Shown one piece after another: positions 15,920 through 24,018 of a stretch of DNA of 32,733 nt (its first letter is position 1; every line of letters begins with the position of its first letter). Under the pieces are notes generated by a model. The model was not told where the DNA came from. It was given only the letters and a program-made list of their open reading frames with translations, and ran no database searches. The DNA is taken from NCBI GenBank assembly GCA_903881565.1, contig CAIRTR010000307.1, positions 1 through 32,733 of the forward strand. Direction: 5' to 3'. This stretch comes from Oligoflexia bacterium. Lineage in GTDB: Bacteria > Bdellovibrionota > UBA1018. Both the position numbers and the translations under genes were made by a program.

Positions 15920-16627
15920 ATGAAGAAAATATTAAACAAATTTCCAAAGCATTCGAAGCACCCAAAGAGTTGGACCTGGATCACTCTAAGCCTTGCGACT
16001 GCAGTCTGGGCTTTCGGATGTGCACCTATAGCAGGGCCCCAATCCACGGTCCCCACCCCAAACCAACCGACAATTAGCCATGACACAACGGGCACACTGC
16101 CGCTGCCAACGGCCTCCCCCTATCCAATGGTTCCCATCAGTTCCTTGGACCCTAATGCCACGGATGTCTCGGCAATCTCGGCAGACGCCTTAGCCGCTAT
16201 GGTTGGAACCTTTGGCGGAACGTTGACAAAAACTGAGACCTCCCAGAAACAGGCCTATACCTTCACCATTATAAAAGAACTGCCCGCGGCCCCTGCAAGC
16301 CAATATCCGATGTATTTGAGACTCAGCTTTCAATCCAATGGACCGATCGGCAACATCGCATTTTCTTCAAGGCTTACCATGGGATTCAACGGATTCCCTG
16401 TCAACTTCAACCAATCCTATAGCTTTACGACACTCGCACAGGAGTTTCCGGTGCTGATGGACAATTCATTCCTTGTCCAACTCATCATGTCGGTAAAGAA
16501 CGGCAATTCATTCGATCCGACACAGTCTCAGATTTTCATCAAAGACTGTGGGTTTTCCCAAGGCCTTGTTTGCACAAATACGGCAACAGAGGTCCTTTTT
16601 AACAAGGACTTGGGAAAGCTGCCTTAA
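15920..16627 (+). CDS. Lipoprotein of unknown function, probable sigma-54 target
   Basis: About 235 residues. The lysine-rich N-terminus (KKILNKFPKHSKHPK) is followed by a hydrophobic core and a lipobox ending AFGC at about residue 33, then a Pro/Thr-rich linker (STVPTPNQPTISHDTTG) that may span from the membrane to a folded domain of about 150 residues. That domain is beta-rich and uncharged (LRLSFQSNGPIGNIAFSSRL, MGFNGFPVNFNQSYSFTT) with two late cysteines. No family recognised. The frame is open back to 15806, but the ATG at 15920 has GGAG upstream, a signal peptide and a promoter placed to fit. A strong terminator follows, so it is a single-gene unit between the methyltransferase-like gene and the two-component block. 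Confidence 0.75.
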   Translation: MKKILNKFPKHSKHPKSWTWITLSLATAVWAFGCAPIAGPQSTVPTPNQPTISHDTTGTLPLPTASPYPMVPISSLDPNATDVSAISADALAAMVGTFGGTLTKTETSQKQAYTFTIIKELPAAPASQYPMYLRLSFQSNGPIGNIAFSSRLTMGFNGFPVNFNQSYSFTTLAQEFPVLMDNSFLVQLIMSVKNGNSFDPTQSQIFIKDCGFSQGLVCTNTATEVLFNKDLGKLP

Positions 16628-16651
16628 TCCCCCCCACCCCAATATCCCACC

Positions 16652-16699
16652 GGGGCCCTGAAACTTCGGAATCAGGGCCCCCTCCCTCCCTTTTGTTTT
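16652..16699 (+). terminator. Rho-independent terminator after the lipoprotein gene
   Basis: A perfect 10-bp GC-rich stem, GGGGCCCTGA (16652-16661) with TCAGGGCCCC (16672-16681), encloses a loop containing CTTCGG, a UUCG-type tetraloop closed by C-G. A T-rich run (TTTTGTTTT, 16691-16699) follows after a short C-rich spacer. The spacer makes it slightly atypical, but the stem is strong. It separates the lipoprotein from the regulatory operon. Confidence 0.75.
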
Positions 16700-16741
16700 G
16701 AGAGCCCTCACCAAACTTGTTTTTTAAGGTTTTGCCAGGTT

Positions 16742-17533
16742 ATGCTGGGCGCAGAGATGCGTGAACAGACCTGGAACCTCCGCCAAGCGACGACTCATCA
16801 TTTTCTGAGTTTTCAGAACCTGTTGGATTTTCACGACCTCACTTCTTCCTGGCTTAAAGAGTTGAACATCGAGCGGGCGCCCCATTTACTTTCCAGAGGA
16901 ATCAGTCACCACTATCCCGAAAGCGTTGCCATGCTTGAACTCTTGGCGTCTCGTGAGCTCGGGGCCTTTTTAGATGACACCGCGCCTGAGGACATCTTGG
17001 GCAGACTCGAAAACACCGTTTGGATTGTGCAGGCTTGGACTCTTAAGAGTATCCTTGAACGATCTGGCGAACGATCTGGCGAACGTTCAGGAGATCAGCC
17101 GCAAGACAACGCAACGAGCACGCTCGAGAGCGTGCTTGAGCAAACCTCTTGGAAAGAAGGACGGCGAATCGGAGAGCAACGCTGGTCGAATCGAACCCAT
17201 CGAGGGGAATCCGATTTGCGACCTCTTCGTTCAGCTCTAGCCGACAGTCCGTTCCGGGGAAACACTTTTAATCGCCCTGTTGAAGATCTTTTTATTCTGA
17301 AACGAGCGCTCAGACATGAGGTCAGTTTGGAACTTTGCGCCTGTCCCCATCGCGTCTCGGTTCCTGAAGTCCAATCCGTCGAAGATCTCCTGTGTCGGCT
17401 CCATGGTCAATGGATGCGAGGGTTTCTCTACGCCCTCAACAATCAGATCCATGTCAAAACTGAGTTCGCACGTCCCCGGTGCACCCAGACCTGGTCCCTT
17501 CAGACTCCGCCTGATTTGCAGGGGCCCCCATGA
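16742..17533 (+). CDS. Cysteine-containing V4R-like protein, first gene of a sigma-54 regulatory operon
   Basis: About 263 residues, no signal peptide or membrane segment. The C-terminal 130 residues recall V4R/Bet3-like small-molecule-binding domains and the related thiazoline-carboxylate hydrolase-like family: SWKEGRRIGEQRW (136-148), LELCACPHR (Cys199, Cys201), LLCRLHGQWMRGFLYAL (Cys218) and KTEFARPRCTQTWSL (Cys247). In V4R proteins the last part reads roughly 'G..GF......V...E..C...G...C.F'. The N-terminal half is helical with no match. A 36-bp tandem repeat encodes ERSG three times at 106-117. The stop overlaps the kinase start (ATGA), so translation is coupled. The likely job is to sense or transmit a signal to the kinase and activator; the domain call is tentative. 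ATG 16742 was used; ATG 16757 is possible. Confidence 0.6.
   Translation: MLGAEMREQTWNLRQATTHHFLSFQNLLDFHDLTSSWLKELNIERAPHLLSRGISHHYPESVAMLELLASRELGAFLDDTAPEDILGRLENTVWIVQAWTLKSILERSGERSGERSGDQPQDNATSTLESVLEQTSWKEGRRIGEQRWSNRTHRGESDLRPLRSALADSPFRGNTFNRPVEDLFILKRALRHEVSLELCACPHRVSVPEVQSVEDLLCRLHGQWMRGFLYALNNQIHVKTEFARPRCTQTWSLQTPPDLQGPP
17057..17138 (+). repeat. 12-bp tandem repeat followed by an intragenic hairpin
   Basis: GAACGATCTGGC occurs at 17057-17068 and 17069-17080, with a diverged third copy at 17081-17092, encoding ERSG repeats. Twenty-five bases later AGCACGCTC (17117-17125) and GAGCGTGCT (17128-17136) form a perfect 9-bp stem with a 2-base centre, extendable through G-T and C-G pairs. 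Both lie inside the V4R-like gene. Copy number could vary by slippage without breaking the frame. Confidence 0.8.
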
Positions 17534-19563
17534 GCTTAAAGCCTCCCCCCTTTTCACCGCCTTCGAAAAGCCGCGGCGCCAGTCTTCGCCACCGCATCCT
17601 ATTCTTTGTGGGCGCGCTTATTTTGATTTCTCTTTGTGGGTCCACATTGAGCCTATTTCGCATCACCGAAGTCAGCCGCATGCTCGATCAAGTCAATCAC
17701 ACATCCGTCCCCATCGGACGGCTCTTGTCTCAAGTTCAAACCGACGTCGAAGTTTTTCGAAGCGAAATTGACCGCAACTTGGGACAAAGTCACTGGAAAG
17801 ACCCCCACTGGAAACCTCGCCCGCTGCCCCCATGGATTCAAGACGTTCTGAAGAACGAAGTTGAGCGCATTCAAACCACTTTTTCAAAATCCAAACCGCA
17901 GTGGCAAAGCTTTGCGCAGAATGTTTCTGAAAGTTTCAGCGAACTTCAGAAAAACAGCACAAGTCTCGCTGAAGCGCTCGATCAAAAAGATGAAAAAAGA
18001 TCCATAGAGCTTTATAATTCACTTCTGACTAAAACCGAAGATTGGAAACGCCAGCTTGCCTGGGGGGCTGCCGAATTTGACCGTAACCTCAGACAAGACT
18101 TCGGCCTTGCTGAAACGCGAGTTTCTGAACTCCGAACCGGCTTGGAGATGGTCCTGGCCGTTGTCGTAATGCTCTCACTTCTGCTGCTTTGGCTCGGAGA
18201 GCGTGCCTTAAGACCTCTAGGCGATCTCACCCGTTTTGCGCGCGAAATCACCCGCCGCGGCCTACGAAAAGAAGACAAATCAATGCTCCCCGAAATTCCC
18301 CTTTCGCGGACCGACGAAGTCAGTCAACTCTCTCGGGAGTTTCGTCGAATGGCAACCGCCCTGCTTGAGCGAGAGAAAACAGTGGAGCATCAAAATATCC
18401 GCCTTCAAGATCAAAACCGTCTCTTGCGCGATATCGGCGCCCTCAACGAAAACATTCTACACAGTATTGAATCCGTCTTGATCGTCATGGACCTTGAGGC
18501 CCGAGTCACCCAATGCAATCCAACCGCTTCAGAATGGCTTCAAACCACGCCTGAAAAACTCATCGGATCCCGGTTCTCTGATTGGCCACGACTTTCGCCA
18601 ATTTTAGAGACCCTCCCCGGCGGACTGGGCTGGATTGCCCGCATGAAAGAATCTCCTGAAGCCTGGAAGATCAGCCGTTGCTCAATCGAAGGCCGCATCT
18701 TCGGCGGACAACTGCTACCTCTGCGATCCGAAAAAAATCAGGCGACCGGTGCTCTCCTTATCTTGGCCGATATCACCGAAGAACTCGGCTTAGGTGAGCG
18801 CTTGCGCCGTGCCGAGGATCTTGCGGCCATTGGCAGGCTCTCAGCACAGGTGGCCCATGAGGTACGCAATCCCCTGCACTCGATCGGCCTCGAAGCGGAG
18901 CTCGCTTCAGAACAAGCGGCCTCTTTTGGGGCCGTCGCCTTGAAACAGTCTTTGGACTCCATCCTCACCAGCGTGGATCGCCTGCAGAAAATCACGGAAA
19001 ACTATTTAAAACTTTCTCGACTTTCAACGGGTAATAAGGCCACTTGCGATTTAAGACTGATTTTGAATTCCGTATTGGGGACCTACGGTCCCGCCTGTGA
19101 AGCCCAATCCGTGCGTATCGAAACTCGCTACGAAGTTTCTCAGATTAACGTATTTGGTGATCGAGATCTTTTGGAGCAGGTTTTTGGTAATCTGCTCCGA
19201 AACGCCCTTCAGGCCATCGAATCTCAAGTGGGACGTCGGTTTATTCGATGGGAAATGGGCGTTGCCGAGTCCGGCCGTCTCTGGGTGCGAGTCTCTGACT
19301 CTGGACCGGGAGTCGCTGATGAAGTGAAGGCCAGGTTGTTTGTTCCCTTTGTAACCACACGGGCGCAAGGCACAGGTCTGGGACTTTCGTTTATCAAGAA
19401 GGTCATCGAAGATCACGGGGGCACGATTAGCTACATTGAGCCGACCCTCACTTCAGCGCCTGACAAAGCGCTTGGCGCCTGTTTCGAAATCATTCTCCCC
19501 GCAGATGTTTCCGCGCTACTTCCCTCTGAATTTTCAGAAAATGAGGCCAGACCATGTCTGTAA
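17530..19563 (+). CDS. NtrB-type membrane sensor histidine kinase
   Basis: A 677-residue inner-membrane kinase. Membrane segment one is at about 22-43 (ILFFVGALILISLCGSTLSLF); a periplasmic helical region of about 160 residues follows (with a WKDPHWKPRPLPPW loop); membrane segment two is at about 205-222. Then come a HAMP module (ALRPLGDLTRFAREI to DEVSQLSREFRRMATAL), a coiled coil, a PAS domain near 305-415 (SVLIVMDLEARVTQCNPTA), and the catalytic core: H box VAHEVRNPLHSIGLE with His443, N box NLLRNALQAIE, G1 DSGPGVADEV and G2 GTGLGLSFIKKVIEDHGG. It should autophosphorylate and pass phosphate to the NtrC-type regulator, whose gene overlaps its end by 10 bp. The signal is unknown; its first gene neighbour may be a soluble sensor. 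Confidence 0.93.
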   Translation: MSLKPPPFSPPSKSRGASLRHRILFFVGALILISLCGSTLSLFRITEVSRMLDQVNHTSVPIGRLLSQVQTDVEVFRSEIDRNLGQSHWKDPHWKPRPLPPWIQDVLKNEVERIQTTFSKSKPQWQSFAQNVSESFSELQKNSTSLAEALDQKDEKRSIELYNSLLTKTEDWKRQLAWGAAEFDRNLRQDFGLAETRVSELRTGLEMVLAVVVMLSLLLLWLGERALRPLGDLTRFAREITRRGLRKEDKSMLPEIPLSRTDEVSQLSREFRRMATALLEREKTVEHQNIRLQDQNRLLRDIGALNENILHSIESVLIVMDLEARVTQCNPTASEWLQTTPEKLIGSRFSDWPRLSPILETLPGGLGWIARMKESPEAWKISRCSIEGRIFGGQLLPLRSEKNQATGALLILADITEELGLGERLRRAEDLAAIGRLSAQVAHEVRNPLHSIGLEAELASEQAASFGAVALKQSLDSILTSVDRLQKITENYLKLSRLSTGNKATCDLRLILNSVLGTYGPACEAQSVRIETRYEVSQINVFGDRDLLEQVFGNLLRNALQAIESQVGRRFIRWEMGVAESGRLWVRVSDSGPGVADEVKARLFVPFVTTRAQGTGLGLSFIKKVIEDHGGTISYIEPTLTSAPDKALGACFEIILPADVSALLPSEFSENEARPCL

Positions 19564-20942
19564 AACACACCATCCTCGTTGTCGATGACGACCTTCAGGG
19601 CTTGGAATCAGCGCGCAAGATCCTTGAACTCGCAGGCTACGATGTCTGCACCGCCACCGATGGCCAAGAGGCTCTGGATTTACTTCGCTCAAGTGGAGCG
19701 GCCCTTAAATTCTCTCTCATCCTTACGGACGTCCGAATGCCGAAACTCACAGGCCTTGAGTTTCTTCGTGCACTCTCACTTTGCGGTGATTCAACCCCTG
19801 TCGTCCTCATGACTGCTTTTGGCAGAGTAGAAGATGCAGTTTGGGCCATGAAGTTTGGGGCCGTCGATTTTCTCACGAAGCCTTTCAAGCGCCAAGCGCT
19901 GCTTGCTTCGGTCGAAGCGGCATTGAAACGCGCAAAGCCAGCAACAAAACCACAAGAAAACTTGCAGCGCGATCAACCTTCGGCGCTCCCTTTTATTGGG
20001 ATCTCGCCTCAAATCGAAGCCCTCAAAACAATGATCGCTCAGGTTGCCCCAACCTCGGCCTCCGTTTTACTCATGGGAGAGAGTGGCACTGGAAAAGAAC
20101 TCGTTGCCCGAAGTATTCACGCACAAAGCCCCCGCGCCTCGCGCCCCTTTGTGGCGATCAATTGTGCTGCTGTTCCCGAAAATCTCATTGAGGCTGAACT
20201 TTTTGGCTATGAAAAAGGAGCCTTCACGGGTGCCGGGCACTCCAAAGAAGGATTATTTGAAGCCGCTCATAACGGAACTTTGCTTCTGGATGAAATCGGC
20301 GACATGCCGCTGACGCTTCAAACCAAACTTCTGCGCGCCCTTCAAGAAGGCGAAATTCGCCGCGTCGGCGCGAACCATTCTCGAAAAGTGAATGTTCGAG
20401 TGATTGCAGCCACGAATCGCAATCTCAAAGAAGAAATCCGAGCCGGACGCTTTCGCGAGGACCTGCTCTACCGCCTCGAAGTGGTCAGTCTTCTGATCCC
20501 CCCTCTTCGGCAGCGGCGCGAGGACATTCCGAGGCTGGCAAATTATTTTCTGGCGCAAGCCGCAGCGAAGCACGACAAAAAAATAGACTCGATCTCTTCA
20601 GAAGCCATGGCGGCCCTGCAGTCGCATCCTTGGCCGGGAAACGTGCGCGAGCTCTCGAATATCATCGAGCGCGCTGTTGTTTTCGCGCAAACCAACGAGA
20701 TTCAAATTTCAGAACTGCCCCCCCACTTGTTGGATCAACCCCAAAATCCAAGCGGCCAAGACACCACTGCTTCTCCTTCGCGAATTGAAGTCGCACTGGG
20801 AACACCGCTACGCGAAATTGAAGACATGGTCATCCGCAAGACCCTGGAGGCGACCGAGGGAGACAAAAACCTCACCGCAAAGATCCTGGGGATCAACTCC
20901 CGAACAATTTATCGCTGGCTGGAGCGAGACTCCGACTCTTAG
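19554..20942 (+). CDS. NtrC-family sigma-54 activator (receiver-AAA-Fis)
   Basis: A 462-residue enhancer-binding protein. The receiver domain (1-125) has the acidic pocket VVDDD, the phosphoacceptor Asp59 in ILTDVRMP and the TKPF lysine. The AAA+ domain (about 145-375) has Walker [13 protein letters not shown], the sigma-54 contact loop GAFTGA in [15 protein letters not shown], Walker [11 protein letters not shown], and arginine finger [11 protein letters not shown] Fis-type helix-turn-helix ends the protein ([19 protein letters not shown]). It should be phosphorylated by the kinase encoded just upstream and open sigma-54 promoters. Candidate targets in the window are the promoter at 15875 and the palindrome at 6166. 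The start ATG (19554) lies inside the kinase gene; the stop overlaps the convergent exported-protein gene by 3 bp. Confidence 0.96.
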   Translation: MSVKHTILVVDDDLQGLESARKILELAGYDVCTATDGQEALDLLRSSGAALKFSLILTDVRMPKLTGLEFLRALSLCGDSTPVVLMTAFGRVEDAVWAMKFGAVDFLTKPFKRQALLASVEAALKRAKPATKPQENLQRDQPSALPFIGISPQIEALKTMIAQVAPTSASVLLMGESGTGKELVARSIHAQSPRASRPFVAINCAAVPENLIEAELFGYEKGAFTGAGHSKEGLFEAAHNGTLLLDEIGDMPLTLQTKLLRALQEGEIRRVGANHSRKVNVRVIAATNRNLKEEIRAGRFREDLLYRLEVVSLLIPPLRQRREDIPRLANYFLAQAAAKHDKKIDSISSEAMAALQSHPWPGNVRELSNIIERAVVFAQTNEIQISELPPHLLDQPQNPSGQDTTASPSRIEVALGTPLREIEDMVIRKTLEATEGDKNLTAKILGINSRTIYRWLERDSDS

Positions 20943-21478
20943 TTATCCAGAGCCATCCGAATCGGATCCGCAAGTGCTTTAAGCCCAATGACATATTCAG
21001 AATTGTGAGACTCGCTCGTTAAGATTCGTCCCTGAGCCTGGACCGAAACCTTCACCCGCATTTTCTGAAACTTGTACCAATAAGCCGTTGGGCCATCCAG
21101 GGGATATCCGGGATCAGTTCGGCGCTTGGAATTCGCAAGCCACGGATGTTCGATAAGATCGACTTCAAAAAAAGCTTTCTCTACCAACGCATTGCCATTA
21201 CCGGTCACGTCGTAAATTGAGCGAATAACTACCTGCCCCACTAAAAGATATTGCTCTCCATCCGCTAATTCGACGCGGTCATTGCTGCTAAGTGGAGTTG
21301 GAATCTCTTCCCCCCCGCCCCCTCTAGAGCCATGCTGAACCTCATTGCGGTCATCGTGACGAATTCCGACGTGGCGACACTTTGCCGAGGCTACAGGGGC
21401 AACGCCAAGAAAGCCCACCAGCACCAGAACAAGCCAAGCTCCGCTTCTCAAACCGTCATTCGAATTACGTGCAGTCAT
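20939..21478 (-). CDS. Exported protein of unknown function
   Basis: A 179-residue protein with a classical signal peptide: basic n-region, WLVLVLVGFLGVAPVASA, and a probable signal peptidase I site at APVASA-K. The mature part begins with a Gly-rich charged stretch (SRGGGGEE) followed by a beta-rich domain (EQYLLVGQVVIRSIYDVTG, KAFFEVDLIEHPWL, KMRVKVSVQAQGRILTSES). No family recognised. The ATG at 21478 overlaps the stop of the TPR-winged-helix regulator (ATGA), so the pair is translationally coupled and the regulator may control or respond to it. The 3' end overlaps the NtrC-type stop by 3 bp in convergent orientation, with no terminator hairpin visible between them. Confidence 0.72.
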   Translation of the reverse strand: MTARNSNDGLRSGAWLVLVLVGFLGVAPVASAKCRHVGIRHDDRNEVQHGSRGGGGEEIPTPLSSNDRVELADGEQYLLVGQVVIRSIYDVTGNGNALVEKAFFEVDLIEHPWLANSKRRTDPGYPLDGPTAYWYKFQKMRVKVSVQAQGRILTSESHNSEYVIGLKALADPIRMALDN

Positions 21479-22704
21479 TGATTCTCCCTCTCCATTTTTC
21501 CAAACGCACCATTGGATGCGTTTTTTCCCAAGAATTCAACTCTCAATCCGGGTGCCAGGCGATAGCCCTCTTTCCAACTGACAAGATATCGCGGCTGCTT
21601 TTGATCGGGTTCGATGAGTTCTCTTAAACGATTGATATTGTAATACAGTTTATTATCGTGTGCCTCAGGTCGATAAGATTCGTTCCAAACCTGCTCGATA
21701 ATCTCGGCTTTGGAGAGGCCACGCTCGTCGTCATTGCCTTCACGAGAATGCGCCGACCAGAGCGCTTCCAGGATATTGAGTAACACCCACTGCTTTCCTA
21801 AAGGGATCTGGCCACTCTCGCGCGTTTTAACCATGCCGCGCCGATTATCAATGAGCAGATCAACCGCGTCTTGTTCGAGCAAGCTTCGCTCACGCTCCAC
21901 GCCTCTGAGAATCAAACCAAATCCGCTGCCATGGCAGGCACGTTTCACAAGATCCAGATACCAATAGGCCTGGACATAGTTTTTCTGCAATCGGCTCACC
22001 CGAGCGTAAGCGGCCAGAACGTGAAGATGATAATACCAATTATGCTCAGACAGATAGGCTGCGTGCGCTTTTTGATAATAACTCAAAGCCTCATCTAAGT
22101 TTCGCTCCTGCTCGGCCAATCGGCCCATGAGCAGGTAAAGCGTTCCATTGATTCCGCGATAATTTTTTTCGCCAAATTGCGAAAGGACACGCAACCCCAG
22201 CCACTTGGCTCGTCTGAAATCATCTTTCTGAAAAGCAACGACCGTAAGCATCGTCCAACCCTTGGCCAGCATGCTTTCGTCTTTAAGTTTCTTGCCTGCG
22301 CGCAAATAGCGGTGAAAATACCGCTGCGCTTTCCGCAAGGGCTTCTCTTGTCTGGCCAGAGCACCTTTGCAATACCAAACCATCGGGGGAATCTGTTTGG
22401 GAAATTTTGCGATACACGCATCCAGAATCAGTTCGCAGCTTTCGATTTTCTGAGGATCCGCAGATAGCGACGCCAAATGCACCAGCCCTGCAGCGGACTC
22501 CATCATTCCTTGCACGTCTGAGAGCACACAGGCTTGACGATAGGCCTTTTCGTAGGATTGCTCGCTCTCGGAGAAGTCGCATTTTTCAAAAGACAGCAAC
22601 GCGATCCGCAACTGCTCTTGAATTTCGGGCAAAGGGAGACCCAGCACCCCTTTTTTGGGTGCGGCTTTGGGCAGCTTTGCTTTTGAGGAATTCTTAATCG
22701 ACAT
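21475..22704 (-). CDS. TPR-repeat regulator with C-terminal winged-helix DNA-binding domain
   Basis: About 409 residues, soluble. An N-terminal helical array of TPR-like repeats fills most of the protein (FSESEQSYEKAYRQACVL, PLRKAQRYFHRYLRAG, NLDEALSYYQKAHAAYL, NYVQAYWYLDLVKRAC). The C-terminal 100 residues contain an OmpR/PhoB-type winged helix: LLNILEALW, then LSKAEIIEQVW and HDNKLYYNINRLRELIEP with RYLVSWKEGYRLAP forming the wing. So sensor and DNA-binding parts are present but no receiver; the TPR array may take the signal through protein contact. I chose ATG 22704, with GGTGGAG upstream; the frame is open to 22848 but that stretch overlaps the divergent hydrolase promoter. Only 49 bp separate it from the hydrolase start. 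Confidence 0.82.
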   Translation of the reverse strand: MSIKNSSKAKLPKAAPKKGVLGLPLPEIQEQLRIALLSFEKCDFSESEQSYEKAYRQACVLSDVQGMMESAAGLVHLASLSADPQKIESCELILDACIAKFPKQIPPMVWYCKGALARQEKPLRKAQRYFHRYLRAGKKLKDESMLAKGWTMLTVVAFQKDDFRRAKWLGLRVLSQFGEKNYRGINGTLYLLMGRLAEQERNLDEALSYYQKAHAAYLSEHNWYYHLHVLAAYARVSRLQKNYVQAYWYLDLVKRACHGSGFGLILRGVERERSLLEQDAVDLLIDNRRGMVKTRESGQIPLGKQWVLLNILEALWSAHSREGNDDERGLSKAEIIEQVWNESYRPEAHDNKLYYNINRLRELIEPDQKQPRYLVSWKEGYRLAPGLRVEFLGKNASNGAFGKMERENQ

Positions 22705-22753
22705 ATTCTCCACCAAGGTGCCGTATGCTATTCTTTTGATGACAGGAGTCAAT

Positions 22754-23620
22754 ATGGAACTTGCTTGGAAACGATGGAATTCGCGTATTCTCACGACCTC
22801 AAATCTTAAGGCTTCCGAGGATTCAACCGCTGATGCGCAGCGGGTCACGTTTCTTCACGGATTGGGCGGGACCGGGGCCCTTTGGCGCCCCATCGCGGCG
22901 GATCTGGAAAATGATTTTGATGTCCTGGCGTTAGATCAAAGGGGGCACGGAAAAAGCCTCGCCATCCCTGCGACGGAGCCCGGCTTTACCCCCGCAGACT
23001 TCGGTCATGACGTCGATCAAACCCTGCGCGCGCTTGAGTTTTACCCCACCTGGCTCGTAGGTCATTCCATGGGGGTGAGAACCGCCTGTGCGACGGCACA
23101 GCTTAACCCCGCCGGAGTGAGGGGGCTGATCCTGGTCGATCTGGGACTCTCCAAGGATTCGGCACGAATTGTTTCGGAAAATCTTTTGGAATTTATAGAT
23201 GAGCTCCCCGCGGTTTTTCCCACGCGCAGGGAGGCTCGCGCTTTTCTTTTGGCGAAGTGCAAGGACCCGTCGATTGCCCAATATCTCATCGCAGTATCTC
23301 AGGTGGGTGCTGAGGGCAGCGTGAGTTTTCCGTTTGATCACGAAGCGCTTGTAAAAACGATACACGCGGCCCGCGATTTTTCCGCATTCGATGCCGTTTG
23401 GGGACTTGGGGCCTCCGGAATGCCGATTTTACTTTTACGTGGCGCCCAGAGCCTGGTCTGGGAGAAGGCGGAGTACGAGCGAGAAAAAGCCCAGTTTGGT
23501 GAGTCTGGTGCGCATGCTTCGGTGGTGTTTGAGGAGATCGAAGGTGCCGGACATGGGCTGCCGTTTGAGAAGAGGCGGGAGTTTGTGGAGCGGGTGAAGA
23601 GGTTTTTAGAGGCTCTTTAA
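22754..23620 (+). CDS. Alpha/beta-hydrolase fold protein
   Basis: A 288-residue cytoplasmic protein of the alpha/beta-hydrolase superfamily. The oxyanion strand HGLGGTGALW, the DQRGHGKSLA loop, the nucleophile elbow GHSMGVR (catalytic Ser) and the late histidine in EGAGHGLPFE are all present. The acid after strand six is unclear: LLLRGAQSLVW has no Asp where many members carry one; an Asp after strand five could take its place. Substrate unknown; esterase, C-C hydrolase and thioesterase roles all occur in the family. ATG 22754 has AGGAG 5 nt upstream; the open frame continues to 22655 without homology. Codon use looks somewhat GC-richer and more G-rich than neighbours, and the 3' end overlaps a truncated acetyltransferase, so it may have arrived by rearrangement. 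Confidence 0.85.
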   Translation: MELAWKRWNSRILTTSNLKASEDSTADAQRVTFLHGLGGTGALWRPIAADLENDFDVLALDQRGHGKSLAIPATEPGFTPADFGHDVDQTLRALEFYPTWLVGHSMGVRTACATAQLNPAGVRGLILVDLGLSKDSARIVSENLLEFIDELPAVFPTRREARAFLLAKCKDPSIAQYLIAVSQVGAEGSVSFPFDHEALVKTIHAARDFSAFDAVWGLGASGMPILLLRGAQSLVWEKAEYEREKAQFGESGAHASVVFEEIEGAGHGLPFEKRREFVERVKRFLEAL

Positions 23621-23841
23621 ACCGTGTACCGCATCAAAAGGGCTCGACTGTTCTTTCCAACCAGAGAGGGATCCCCAATGAGTGGGTCAATTCCATAAAT
23701 ACCCGGGCCTAAGCCGGGCCACCATCCGCTGCCCAAGGCACACTCGGGTTCTTTCCAATAGCGACTCACGTAAGACTGCTTAAGCCATCCTTGCATCGTG
23801 GAAATATCAGATTCCTGAAAAGGTCTAAATTCGATCTGCAT
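23617..23841 (-). pseudogene. Remnant of a GNAT acetyltransferase (AAC(6')-like)
   Basis: About 74 residues. The opening, IEFRPFQESDISTMQGWLKQ followed by SRYWKEPE, is the typical start of AAC(6')-like GNAT proteins. GWWPGLGPGIYGIDPLIGDPSLVG matches the central block around the acetyl-CoA strand that normally lies some 40 residues further on, and the region from the acetyl-CoA loop to the C-terminus is missing: after LVGKNSRALLMRYTV the frame stops in the hydrolase stop codon. So one internal segment and about 50 C-terminal residues appear lost. The ATG at 23841 follows the plus-strand gap. Probably non-functional; a shortened GNAT domain would lack acetyl-CoA binding. Confidence 0.6.
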
Positions 23842-23896
23842 GATGAATGTGATTATCACGGGTTGCGAGGTTGGCCCAGTTTTTACATGGCCCGGC

Positions 23897-23920
23897 GGGC
23901 GGGTGGGGCGGGCGGGCGGG
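23897..23920 (+). repeat. Six G-tracts, potential G-quadruplex
   Basis: Six runs of three or four G (23897, 23901, 23905, 23910, 23914, 23918) separated by single bases give a textbook G-quadruplex pattern on the plus strand. The tract lies in the 170-bp gap between the acetyltransferase remnant and the REP-type transposase. No hairpin-forming REP element is obvious beside it. Confidence 0.75.
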
Positions 23921-24018
23921 TTCAGGTTAAAAAAATACCATAGCCCCGAGAATCAATTTGCAATTACACTTGAATTTTCGTCTTGCCCTCGGCCCCAGTC
24001 TGGGCTACCTTCAACCCA

